Assembly (NCBI GenBank): GCA_029880665.1
Contig: JAOUNZ010000073.1
Coordinates: 1 to 5,748, forward strand
DNA length: 5,748 bases
Source of the DNA: Candidatus Nitrosopumilus sp.
Lineage (GTDB): Archaea > Thermoproteota > Nitrososphaeria > Nitrososphaerales > Nitrosopumilaceae
Direction: 5' to 3'
Under the pieces are notes generated by a model, which was not told the DNA's origin, did not search any database, and saw only the letters and a list, made by a program, of their open reading frames with translations. The position numbers and the translations under genes were made by a program. Shown here in pieces: positions 1-5,355 of the stretch. How positions within the stretch are numbered: position 1 is the first letter of the stretch; the number at the start of each line of letters is the position of its first letter.

Positions 1-104
1 TCATCCTCAAAATTATAGTCTGTTATGCCTTTTTTTCGTAAAAATTCAAAATACTCTGTACAGTTTTTGTAAAATTCTTTGTTTTTTATAATAGTTTGTT
101 CCAT
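1..104 (-). CDS. Partial unrecognised protein, N-terminal 34 codons
   Basis: An open frame on the minus strand starts at ATG 104-102 and runs off the left edge without a stop. The visible peptide begins MEQTIIKNKEFYKNC and continues with FEFLRKKGITDY. It is rich in Lys, Glu and aromatic residues and looks like a soluble, probably helical protein start. No signal peptide or membrane segment is visible. An in-frame stop (TGA, 134-132) lies ten codons upstream, and TTG 119-117 is the only other possible start, so the ATG is preferred. No clear Shine-Dalgarno sequence precedes it. An A-rich stretch near 126-135, read on the minus strand, is a weak candidate TATA region about 26 nt upstream. No family is recognised. 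With so few codons the gene could still be a chance frame. Confidence 0.45.
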   Translation of the reverse strand, partial: MEQTIIKNKEFYKNCTEYFEFLRKKGITDYNFED

Positions 105-182
105 ATGGTGTTTGTTCAAATCAGCATTTTTTCATAAGAGTAAGTGTTTTTAGTTCTGAAAGTTTGTTTTCTTTGAGCAAAG

Positions 183-576
183 ATTAGTGATCATTTTGTC
201 AAATTGAAAGAATTTATTGGAATCATGAGGAAACGCTGCGGTTTGCAATAGTATTCGACTATATCTTTCTTCAGATAATTATCCTATTCTTCATGAAATG
301 CTAATCACAACCTGCCTTCTTTTCCTTATGTTAAGGATGATGAAAAGATGAGTTTGCTATAAAAGAAATTGTTGCATTTGGCTCTATGAAGTTTGTTTTG
401 TTTACTATGATGATTAAAAATGATCACTCTGAAATATTGTGGTACTGCATTTCAAAACCTCTTGATTTTAACTATATTTTAAAATCATTTCATAATGTGA
501 TGTTTAATTCCTTAAATGATGACTATGAACCCGCTAACTGAATTTGAGAAAACAATTTAGGGAATACTGTTATTGA
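183..576 (+). pseudogene. Possible decayed gene, fragments in several frames
   Basis: The 485-base stretch 105-589 contains no intact gene. Protein-like pieces follow one another in the same direction with frame changes between them. One frame at 183-236 reads ISDHFVKLKEFIGIM. Another at 229-309 includes SIRLYLSSDNYPILHEM. A third at 309-346 includes NLPSFPYVKDDEK. The longest, at 344-541, includes KDEFAIKEIVAFGSMKF, then HSEILWYCISKPLDF, then SFHNVMFNSLNDDYEPAN before TGA; its only intact piece from an ATG is 51 codons (386-541). A last short frame ends in LRKQFREYCY at 574-576. The chain suggests one protein of about 120-130 residues broken by several frameshifts. This is inference from composition only: AT-rich non-coding DNA can mimic it, and I do not recognise the family. 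Alternatively 386-541 is a genuine small gene. Confidence 0.3.
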
Positions 577-589
577 GTTTTGTTAGAAT

Positions 590-2410
590 ATGTTGAAAAT
601 TGTATCTGATACCAGTGTTATTATTAATGGCCAGTTGATTACTCAGATAGAATTAGGCTCAATTAGAGACTCTGAAATTATTGTCCCTCAAGCTGTATTT
701 GATGAATTACAATCACAGGCATCTGGAAATAAAAAACAAGGATTTATTGGATTGGAAAAAATTCGTAGACTCAAAGAATTATCTGGCAATTATGGTCTTG
801 TGATATCCATAAAAGGTGAACACCCATCAATTGAAGATATCAAACTTGCCAGTAGTGGCAGAATTGATGCATTGATAACTGATTTGGCTAAACAACTTGA
901 TGCCACTCTTTATACTTCAGACAATGTTCAATATCTAGTTGCACAAGCTAAAGGCCTTGAATCCGTCTTTCTTAAACCTGTAATTAAAAATGAATCTATG
1001 GAATTTCTAAAATTCTTTGATTCCGAAACAATGAGTGTTCATCTAAAAGAAAATCAATACCCTTTGGCAAAAAAAGGAAAACCTGGGGCATTTGTATTAA
1101 CCAAACTCAATGATAGTATCCTTTCAAGAAACTACCTCGAAATGATTTCCTCACAAATTTTGGATTTTGCTCATATGTATGATTCAAGTACCATTGAAAT
1201 TTCCAAAGTGGGGGCATCAGTAATACAACATGAAGATTATCGAATAGCCATCACTTATCCTCCTTTTTCAGAATCTTTTGAAATTACAATCGTTCATCCC
1301 ATTGTTAGACTGTCTCTTGATGATTACACTGTTTCTGAAAAACTGATGACCCGTTTTTCTGAGAGTGCTGAAGGAATTGTGATTTCTGGGGCACCTGGTT
1401 CTGGAAAAAGTACTCTGGCATCGGGACTAGCAAATTTTTATCATAATAAAGGAAAAATTGTTAAGACATTTGAATCCCCACGTGATTTACAAGTAGAATC
1501 TGGCATTACTCAGTATAGTAAATTGGATGGAAGTTTTGATAATACTGCTGATATTTTGTTACTTGTTCGACCTGACTATACAATATTTGATGAAGTTAGA
1601 AGAAGAGAAGATTTTAGAACTTTTGCAGATCTTAGATTAACCGGAGTCGGCATGGTTGGAGTTGTTCATGCAAATTCGCCATTGGATGCCATTCAACGCT
1701 TTATTGGTAAAATAGAACTTGGAATAATCCCAAATATCTTGGATACTGTGGTATTTGTTAAAGACGGAAAAATTAAAAAAGTATATGATTTAGAATTGAA
1801 AGTCAAAGTACCAACTGGAATGACTGAATCTGATTTGGCTAGACCTGTTATCGAAATTAGAAATTTTGAAGACAATGTGCTAGAGCATGAAATTTACACG
1901 TTTGGAGAAGAAAATGTCATTGTTCCTGTTTCAAATAAAGTTCAAAAATTTGGTATTGAAAAACTTGCAGAAGATAAAATAAAAGAAACTTTCAAAAAAT
2001 ATGATCCTAGAGCAGAAGTTGAAATCTTGTCTGATAATCGAGTAAAAGTCATGGTGGATAAACAATATATTGCATCTATTATAGGAAAAGGAGGTTCAAA
2101 CATCAACGAAATTGAAAAATATCTCAATATACACATTGATGTAGTTGAGAAGAACTCTAAATCCATACACATATCATCAAATGATTTGCCCTTTGTTTTT
2201 TCGGAATCAAAAACATCTTTACTTCTAACTGTAAATCGTGAATTTACTTCAATGCATGCTGATATCTATGCAAATGGAAAATTTGTATCTTCTGTGAGGA
2301 TTGGAAAAAAAGGACAAATCAAAATTCCAAAACGTTCAGACACTGCACGAACCATGATGGATCTTTTATCATCTCCAAATGATATTCAAATATTTCTTAA
2401 AGATTTTTAA
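590..2410 (+). CDS. PIN domain / hexameric ATPase / KH domain protein (PINA-like, COG1855)
   Basis: A 606-residue three-part protein. Residues 1-130 form a PIN nuclease domain with the expected acidic residues: D7 (VSDTS), E39 (VFDEL), D93 (RIDALITD) and D111 (TSDNV). The middle is a secretion-type (PilT/VirB11-like) ATPase: Walker A GAPGSGKST at 267-275, an Asp-box-like segment near 293-300, Walker B YTIFDE at 330-335 followed by three arginines, and a His-box-like HANSPLDAIQR at 360-370. A KH RNA/DNA-binding domain follows (about 475-520) with its IIGKGG loop at 497-502, then a small basic C-terminal domain. The best-studied relative, Sulfolobus islandicus PINA, forms hexamers, binds the Hjc resolvase and promotes Holliday-junction migration, so a DNA-repair role is inferred; the PIN activity is less clear. 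Length matches the family. The ATG follows a TAG in the same frame by one codon, and no Shine-Dalgarno sequence is visible. Its 3' end overlaps the convergent regulator. Confidence 0.93.
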   Translation: MLKIVSDTSVIINGQLITQIELGSIRDSEIIVPQAVFDELQSQASGNKKQGFIGLEKIRRLKELSGNYGLVISIKGEHPSIEDIKLASSGRIDALITDLAKQLDATLYTSDNVQYLVAQAKGLESVFLKPVIKNESMEFLKFFDSETMSVHLKENQYPLAKKGKPGAFVLTKLNDSILSRNYLEMISSQILDFAHMYDSSTIEISKVGASVIQHEDYRIAITYPPFSESFEITIVHPIVRLSLDDYTVSEKLMTRFSESAEGIVISGAPGSGKSTLASGLANFYHNKGKIVKTFESPRDLQVESGITQYSKLDGSFDNTADILLLVRPDYTIFDEVRRREDFRTFADLRLTGVGMVGVVHANSPLDAIQRFIGKIELGIIPNILDTVVFVKDGKIKKVYDLELKVKVPTGMTESDLARPVIEIRNFEDNVLEHEIYTFGEENVIVPVSNKVQKFGIEKLAEDKIKETFKKYDPRAEVEILSDNRVKVMVDKQYIASIIGKGGSNINEIEKYLNIHIDVVEKNSKSIHISSNDLPFVFSESKTSLLLTVNREFTSMHADIYANGKFVSSVRIGKKGQIKIPKRSDTARTMMDLLSSPNDIQIFLKDF

Positions 2411-2861
2411 AATTTTCAATAATCTTTGGATTTGCTTTTAGAAACGTGATGAATTTTCTTAACTGTTTGATTGTTTTAGGGTTAAGATGATGCTCAATTC
2501 CTTCCGTATCTTTATTTGCAGTATTAAATTCCACCCCTAAAATCTCAAAAAACTCTAACAATATTCCATGTTTTTGTCTGATTCCTTGGGCTATGTTTGT
2601 CCCTTTGGATGTAAGATTTATTCCATGATATTTTTCATATTCTAAAAATCCGCTCTCTTCTAACCTCTGGAGCATTTTAGTAACACTGGGTGCGCTCACA
2701 TTCATATACCGTGAAATGTCTAGTGTTGTTGCATATCCCTTCAACTCTACCAACTCTGAAATTATCTCCAAATAATCCTCCATTCTTGTACTTGAACGTG
2801 TTCTTTCTGATTTGTGAGCAGCTTTGATTGAATCTAGTCTTTTGGAATTTTTGACTTTCAT
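2397..2861 (-). CDS. MntR-type (DtxR family) manganese-responsive transcriptional regulator
   Basis: Counted from ATG 2861 the product has 154 residues. A winged helix-turn-helix (about 28-88) includes ATTLDISRYM, the recognition helix SAPSVTKMLQRL and wing YEKYHGINLTSKG; a helical metal-binding and dimerisation domain follows (to about 140). All six ligands of Bacillus subtilis MntR (D8, E11, H77, E99, E102, H103) are present at one constant offset as D29, E32, H98, E120, E123 and H124, the last three in EGIEHH. There is no C-terminal SH3-like domain, as in MntR and unlike DtxR/IdeR. A metal-dependent repressor of metal uptake, including itself, is the expected role; no transporter gene lies nearby to confirm it. 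The start is uncertain: GTG 2912 in the same frame would add 17 residues, and ATG 2783 would leave the domain bare. About 25 basic residues and serines precede the domain even with the chosen start. Confidence 0.92.
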   Translation of the reverse strand: MKVKNSKRLDSIKAAHKSERTRSSTRMEDYLEIISELVELKGYATTLDISRYMNVSAPSVTKMLQRLEESGFLEYEKYHGINLTSKGTNIAQGIRQKHGILLEFFEILGVEFNTANKDTEGIEHHLNPKTIKQLRKFITFLKANPKIIENFKNL

Positions 2862-2942
2862 GTAATCTTTGTATCTAATTATATCCCCGTATTTGAGTGT
2901 CTTTTCTAACACTCTTGGTTGCTCTTTATTGACTGTGAAGTG

Positions 2943-2971
2943 TTAGTTGTTGATCTTTGATTCTTAACTAA
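2943..2971. promoter_or_regulatory. Imperfect inverted repeat, candidate metalloregulator operator
   Basis: TTAGTT at 2943-2948 is mirrored by AACTAA at 2966-2971, and the symmetry extends inward to ATC (2953-2955) and GAT (2959-2961) around a 3-base centre. Nine of 13 positions match between the arms. It lies in the spacer between the divergent regulator and hypothetical genes and abuts the TTTTTAAA box at 2975-2982. The outer arms resemble the TTAG...CTAA edges of DtxR-type operators, but the element is longer than the usual site of about 20 bp. Binding by the adjacent MntR-like protein is inference. Confidence 0.4.
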
Positions 2972-2974
2972 TTC

Positions 2975-2982
2975 TTTTTAAA
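2975..2982 (-). promoter_or_regulatory. TATA-like box in the divergent spacer
   Basis: TTTTTAAA here is identical to the box before the DUF192 gene. For the + strand gene at 2994 it lies too close, about 15 nt from centre to ATG. Read on the minus strand as TTTAAAAA it would place transcription start near 2953, giving a leader of roughly 40 nt to GTG 2912 or 90 nt to ATG 2861. It is therefore assigned, tentatively, to the regulator gene. The inverted repeat at 2943-2971 would then cover the stretch between the box and the transcription start, a classic place for repression. Confidence 0.4.
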
Positions 2983-2984
2983 TT

Positions 2985-2989
2985 GAGGT
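2985..2989 (+). promoter_or_regulatory. Shine-Dalgarno-like GAGGT before the 2994 gene
   Basis: GAGGT can pair with the anti-Shine-Dalgarno end of 16S rRNA and sits 4 nt before ATG 2994, slightly closer than the usual spacing. It supports that ATG, which is also the only one available because a stop (TAA, 2979-2981) lies four codons upstream. It suggests this gene is translated from a leadered transcript, unlike the genes downstream. Confidence 0.4.
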
Positions 2990-2993
2990 TGGA

Positions 2994-3344
2994 ATGGTTG
3001 ACCCATTAAAGGAACGACTAGAAAAAATAAGAAAACTCTCGGATTCTGTCAAACGCAGGGCAAATTTGTATAGTGAAGTTAGTGGAATTGATCGTGCACA
3101 TACCTCACAATCTTTAGGCGTACTTCAGAGAGCGCCTGCACCTGGGAAAAAACTCCAAAAAATTGGATTTCTTATGTTGTGGATTCCGGAACCGACTGGT
3201 GTTACATGTGCCATCGGAGGTCCACTGATACTTGCAGGAAGATACCTTGACAAAAAATACAACGGTTCAACTATTCATGATATTGGACATGAAACAAAAA
3301 GTACTATTTCATCGATAAGTGACTTTAAGAATTCTGTAATGTAA
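2994..3344 (+). CDS. Hypothetical small protein with one hydrophobic segment
   Basis: A 116-residue protein of no recognised family. Residues 1-24 are strongly charged and probably helical (KERLEKIRKLSDSVKRR). Residues 50-56 are basic (PGKKLQK) and lead into a hydrophobic stretch at 57-82 containing MLWIPEPTGVTCAIGGPLIL, with a proline pair and several glycines. A basic patch (GRYLDKKY) follows, then a polar Ser/Thr-rich tail. The hydrophobic part could be one kinked membrane segment or a re-entrant hairpin flanked by cytoplasmic charges, or the core of a small soluble domain. The gene diverges from the MntR-like regulator across a spacer carrying an inverted repeat, so metal-dependent co-regulation is possible but unproven. 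It ends 39 nt before the DUF192 gene, which has its own promoter. The composition and clean start suggest a real gene. Confidence 0.75.
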   Translation: MVDPLKERLEKIRKLSDSVKRRANLYSEVSGIDRAHTSQSLGVLQRAPAPGKKLQKIGFLMLWIPEPTGVTCAIGGPLILAGRYLDKKYNGSTIHDIGHETKSTISSISDFKNSVM

Positions 3345-3354
3345 CCTACCTTAG

Positions 3355-3362
3355 TTTTTAAA
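3355..3362 (+). promoter_or_regulatory. TATA box of the DUF192 gene
   Basis: TTTTTAAA is centred 25-26 nt before ATG 3384, the archaeal TATA-to-transcription-start distance. The transcript should begin at or within a base or two of the ATG, so the mRNA is probably leaderless. No Shine-Dalgarno sequence is present, which fits. Confidence 0.6.
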
Positions 3363-3383
3363 TGGATTAATACAAATTCTGAT

Positions 3384-3875
3384 ATGACTACTAGGAATCA
3401 AGCATTGGTGCCAATTACGATTGCCGCTGTAATTATCGGTGTTGTTGGATTGATGTCTCTTCCAAGTGATAGCAAATTGGAATCTGTTGAATTTCCTAGG
3501 GGAACAATTAAGATCGATGAAATTCCTATTGAGGTACAAATTGCAGATTCTGAACCTAGACGTGTTCGTGGCTTAATGTTCCAAGATCAATTACCTTATG
3601 ATCAAGGGATGATATTTGTATTTGAGCAACCTGGACTTTACAGGATTTGGATGCTTAACATGCAATTTCCACTTGATATGATCTGGTTTGACGAAGATGG
3701 AAAAATAGTTCACATGGAAAAAGATGTACCTCCATGTAAATCTGCACTTGAAATTACTACTTGCCAAAGTATAATTCCTGATAATGAATCACTTTATGTC
3801 CTTGAAGTCACATCTGGATTTATTGATCTTCATCATATTACCGAGGATTCTGTCTTGACTATAATTTCAATTTAA
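3384..3875 (+). CDS. Membrane-anchored DUF192 family protein (COG1430)
   Basis: A 163-residue protein with an N-terminal hydrophobic segment at about 8-26 (signal peptide or anchor after MTTRNQ), then an extracytoplasmic DUF192 domain at about 38-160. Family landmarks are RGLMFQDQL at 62-70, GMIFVFEQPG at 75-84, IWMLNMQFPLDMIWFD at 88-103 and LEVTSGFID at 140-148. Between them, PPC (C118) and TTC (C127) bracket a short insertion; outside the cell these two cysteines could form a disulfide. DUF192 proteins are widespread small beta-rich domains with no firmly established biochemical role, so none is assigned. Length is ordinary for the anchored form. Its promoter is its own, and the next gene, also a membrane-anchored product, starts about 40 nt downstream. 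The start is well supported by the TATA spacing. Confidence 0.92.
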   Translation: MTTRNQALVPITIAAVIIGVVGLMSLPSDSKLESVEFPRGTIKIDEIPIEVQIADSEPRRVRGLMFQDQLPYDQGMIFVFEQPGLYRIWMLNMQFPLDMIWFDEDGKIVHMEKDVPPCKSALEITTCQSIIPDNESLYVLEVTSGFIDLHHITEDSVLTIISI

Positions 3876-3877
3876 AA

Positions 3878-3884
3878 TTATAAA
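3878..3884 (+). promoter_or_regulatory. TATA box of the cysteine-rich membrane-anchored gene
   Basis: TTATAAA, just after the DUF192 stop, predicts a transcription start near 3907. That coincides with ATG 3906 (a four-codon frame) and GTG 3908, and lies 10 nt before ATG 3917. A second AT-rich match, TTATAATA at 3893-3900, would place the start beyond ATG 3917 and is less likely. Confidence 0.5.
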
Positions 3885-3916
3885 CCCTTGTCTTATAATA
3901 TCACCATGTGGCTTTC

Positions 3917-4546
3917 ATGAATAAGAAAATTATAATTCCTGTAATTGCATTCTCTTTAATATTTTTAGTATGCCTAGAACTGATATCAAAAAACCCGTCA
4001 ATTGAAACACCTGAAATTGATTTTATTTATTCTGATGTTGAAAAAATTCAAAAAATCCTTGCCATGAGGAATATCTTGATGTCTCCTCCTTCTATTATTA
4101 CTGATCATACTGTTAAGCAATACTGTACCTTCTTTGACAATGATGGGGTGCAACAGTTTGTATCTTATTGTATCACCACTGCCATCTTGGATTCTGATGG
4201 AAACCCTTTGGGAAATATCAACATGGGTGGAAATCCCATTGAACCTAACATGGCACTTGCAATAATTCAGACTGGTACCTCTTTTGATTCTAAAACTGAT
4301 AAAATTGTATTTGTTTTTGAAACTATGGTAGAGACTCTGGTGTGTGACTGCTGGGCCAAAAAACAACCCGGTGGCTTTGAATCTGTTTCTTCATGGATTC
4401 ATGCTGCTGAACAACAATATCGTGATTCTTCACAGTCTACTCTTATATCAAAAATTGATGGTTTGGCTCAAAAACAATTAGTTCTGGAGATCACATCTTC
4501 TGGCAACTCATATCTTTGGACCCTGATTGTAGTAAAGGTAGTCTAA
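3917..4546 (+). CDS. Unrecognised membrane-anchored protein with four extracytoplasmic cysteines
   Basis: From ATG 3917 the product has 209 residues. MNKK followed by a hydrophobic stretch to about residue 23 is a typical signal peptide or N-terminal anchor, and the remaining residues should lie outside the cell. One cysteine (C19) is in the hydrophobic segment; four are outside: C70 (QYCTF), C85 (SYCIT) and the pair C143/C145 in VCDCW. They could form two disulfides or bind a metal. The first half is rich in Ile and Pro; the end is beta-like (QLVLEITSSG, YLWTLIVVKVV). I recognise no family; it may be a lineage-specific archaeal protein. The in-frame GTG at 3908 would add three residues and matches the predicted transcription start, so the start is not settled. 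Its neighbours, also membrane proteins, have separate promoters. Confidence 0.82.
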   Translation: MNKKIIIPVIAFSLIFLVCLELISKNPSIETPEIDFIYSDVEKIQKILAMRNILMSPPSIITDHTVKQYCTFFDNDGVQQFVSYCITTAILDSDGNPLGNINMGGNPIEPNMALAIIQTGTSFDSKTDKIVFVFETMVETLVCDCWAKKQPGGFESVSSWIHAAEQQYRDSSQSTLISKIDGLAQKQLVLEITSSGNSYLWTLIVVKVV

Positions 4547-4553
4547 TTATATA
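4547..4553 (+). promoter_or_regulatory. TATA box of the TauE/SafE gene
   Basis: TTATATA begins directly after the stop of the preceding gene and is centred 32 nt before ATG 4582. The predicted transcription start (about 4576) falls after the upstream TTG at 4570, so the box favours the ATG as the true start with a leader of about 6 nt. Confidence 0.55.
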
Positions 4554-4581
4554 CAACAAAACTATTTGATTGACAATTACT

Positions 4582-5355
4582 ATGATTGATCAGTTATGGT
4601 TTATTCTTTTGGGATTTGTAGCTGGAATTCTCGGTTCTATGATTGGACTTGGTGGTGGTATAATATTGGTTCCAGCATTAACTTTTCTAGGATTCCCGCC
4701 TGCTACTGCTGCAAGCAACAGCCTTTTTGGCGCATTAAGTAACGCAGTGGCGTCTACAATTTCATATTCTAGACAAAAGAGAATTGTCTATTCATTAGGT
4801 CTAAAGCTAGGATTACTTTCAATTCCAGGAACTGTTCTAGGTGCATTTCTTTCTACTGCCATAGCACCTGATATTTTTAAAATTTTGTTTGGATTTGTAT
4901 TGATTGCATCTGCAGTTTACATCTTTGTCCGAAAAAAAATCGAAACTGCTGAAAAAACTTTCTCAATTCAGATGATGATCTTTGCAGTGAGTGCTAGTTT
5001 CTTTGCAGGATTGATTTCTGCATTTTTTGGAATTGGTGGGGGAATTATCTTTGTTCCTCTTATGGTTGTTGGGATGGGAATGGCAATGAAAAAAGCAGCT
5101 CCGACATCACAACTGATATTGTTATTTTCCTCATTATCTGGAGTAATTATTCATAGTATCTTGGGACATCCTGATTTTATTCAGGCAGGATTGTTGGCAA
5201 TTGGTTCTTTTGTTGGTGGGTTGGTAGGTGCAAGATTGTCTCTAGATGTGAAAGAACGTTACTTACAAATTATTGTATCTGTTGTAATTTTAGTTGCTGC
5301 CGGAAAATTGTTTGTTGATTCTTTAAATGATAATCTGAATTTCTTTGGATTTTAA
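4582..5355 (+). CDS. TauE/SafE family anion permease (COG0730, formerly DUF81)
   Basis: A 257-residue integral membrane protein made of two related halves. Each opens with the family's glycine signature: GSMIGLGGGIILVPAL at 18-33 and SAFFGIGGGIIFVPLM at 146-161, both beginning a bundle of hydrophobic helices. A basic cytoplasmic-looking linker (VRKKIETAEK, about 116-125) separates the halves; roughly eight membrane segments can be counted. The family exports or imports sulfite, sulfonates, organosulfur anions and similar carboxylates, but substrate cannot be read from the sequence and no sulfur-metabolism gene is adjacent. ATG 4582 is chosen over TTG 4570, which would add MTIT, because the TATA box predicts transcription starting after the TTG. 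Length is typical and the frame intact. Expressed probably alone. Confidence 0.93.
   Translation: MIDQLWFILLGFVAGILGSMIGLGGGIILVPALTFLGFPPATAASNSLFGALSNAVASTISYSRQKRIVYSLGLKLGLLSIPGTVLGAFLSTAIAPDIFKILFGFVLIASAVYIFVRKKIETAEKTFSIQMMIFAVSASFFAGLISAFFGIGGGIIFVPLMVVGMGMAMKKAAPTSQLILLFSSLSGVIIHSILGHPDFIQAGLLAIGSFVGGLVGARLSLDVKERYLQIIVSVVILVAAGKLFVDSLNDNLNFFGF

Noticed and set aside
590..1000. PIN domain as a VapC-type toxin of a toxin-antitoxin pair
   Set aside because: The PIN domain is fused to a full ATPase and KH domain in one 606-residue frame, and no small antitoxin gene lies just upstream.
1693..2172. Minus-strand open frames of 60 and 76 codons inside the PINA-like gene
   Set aside because: They are antisense to a clearly conserved coding region, with compositions explained by the opposite strand and no promoter or family motif.
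3351..3539. Minus-strand frame of 62 codons across the start of the DUF192 gene
   Set aside because: It is antisense to the DUF192 start and its TATA box, and the peptide looks random.
3917..3990. Cysteine 19 as a lipoprotein attachment site
   Set aside because: The residues before it (FLV) do not fit a lipobox, which needs a small residue directly before the cysteine.
3998..4366. Minus-strand frame of 122 codons within the cysteine-rich gene
   Set aside because: It is long but lies wholly opposite a frame with a proper signal peptide, TATA box and sensible composition; the antisense peptide is Arg/His/Asn-rich with no recognisable motif.
4570..4581. TTG 4570 as the start of the TauE/SafE gene
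   Set aside because: The TATA box at 4547-4553 predicts transcription beginning after this codon, and ATG 4582 gives a normal family N-terminus.
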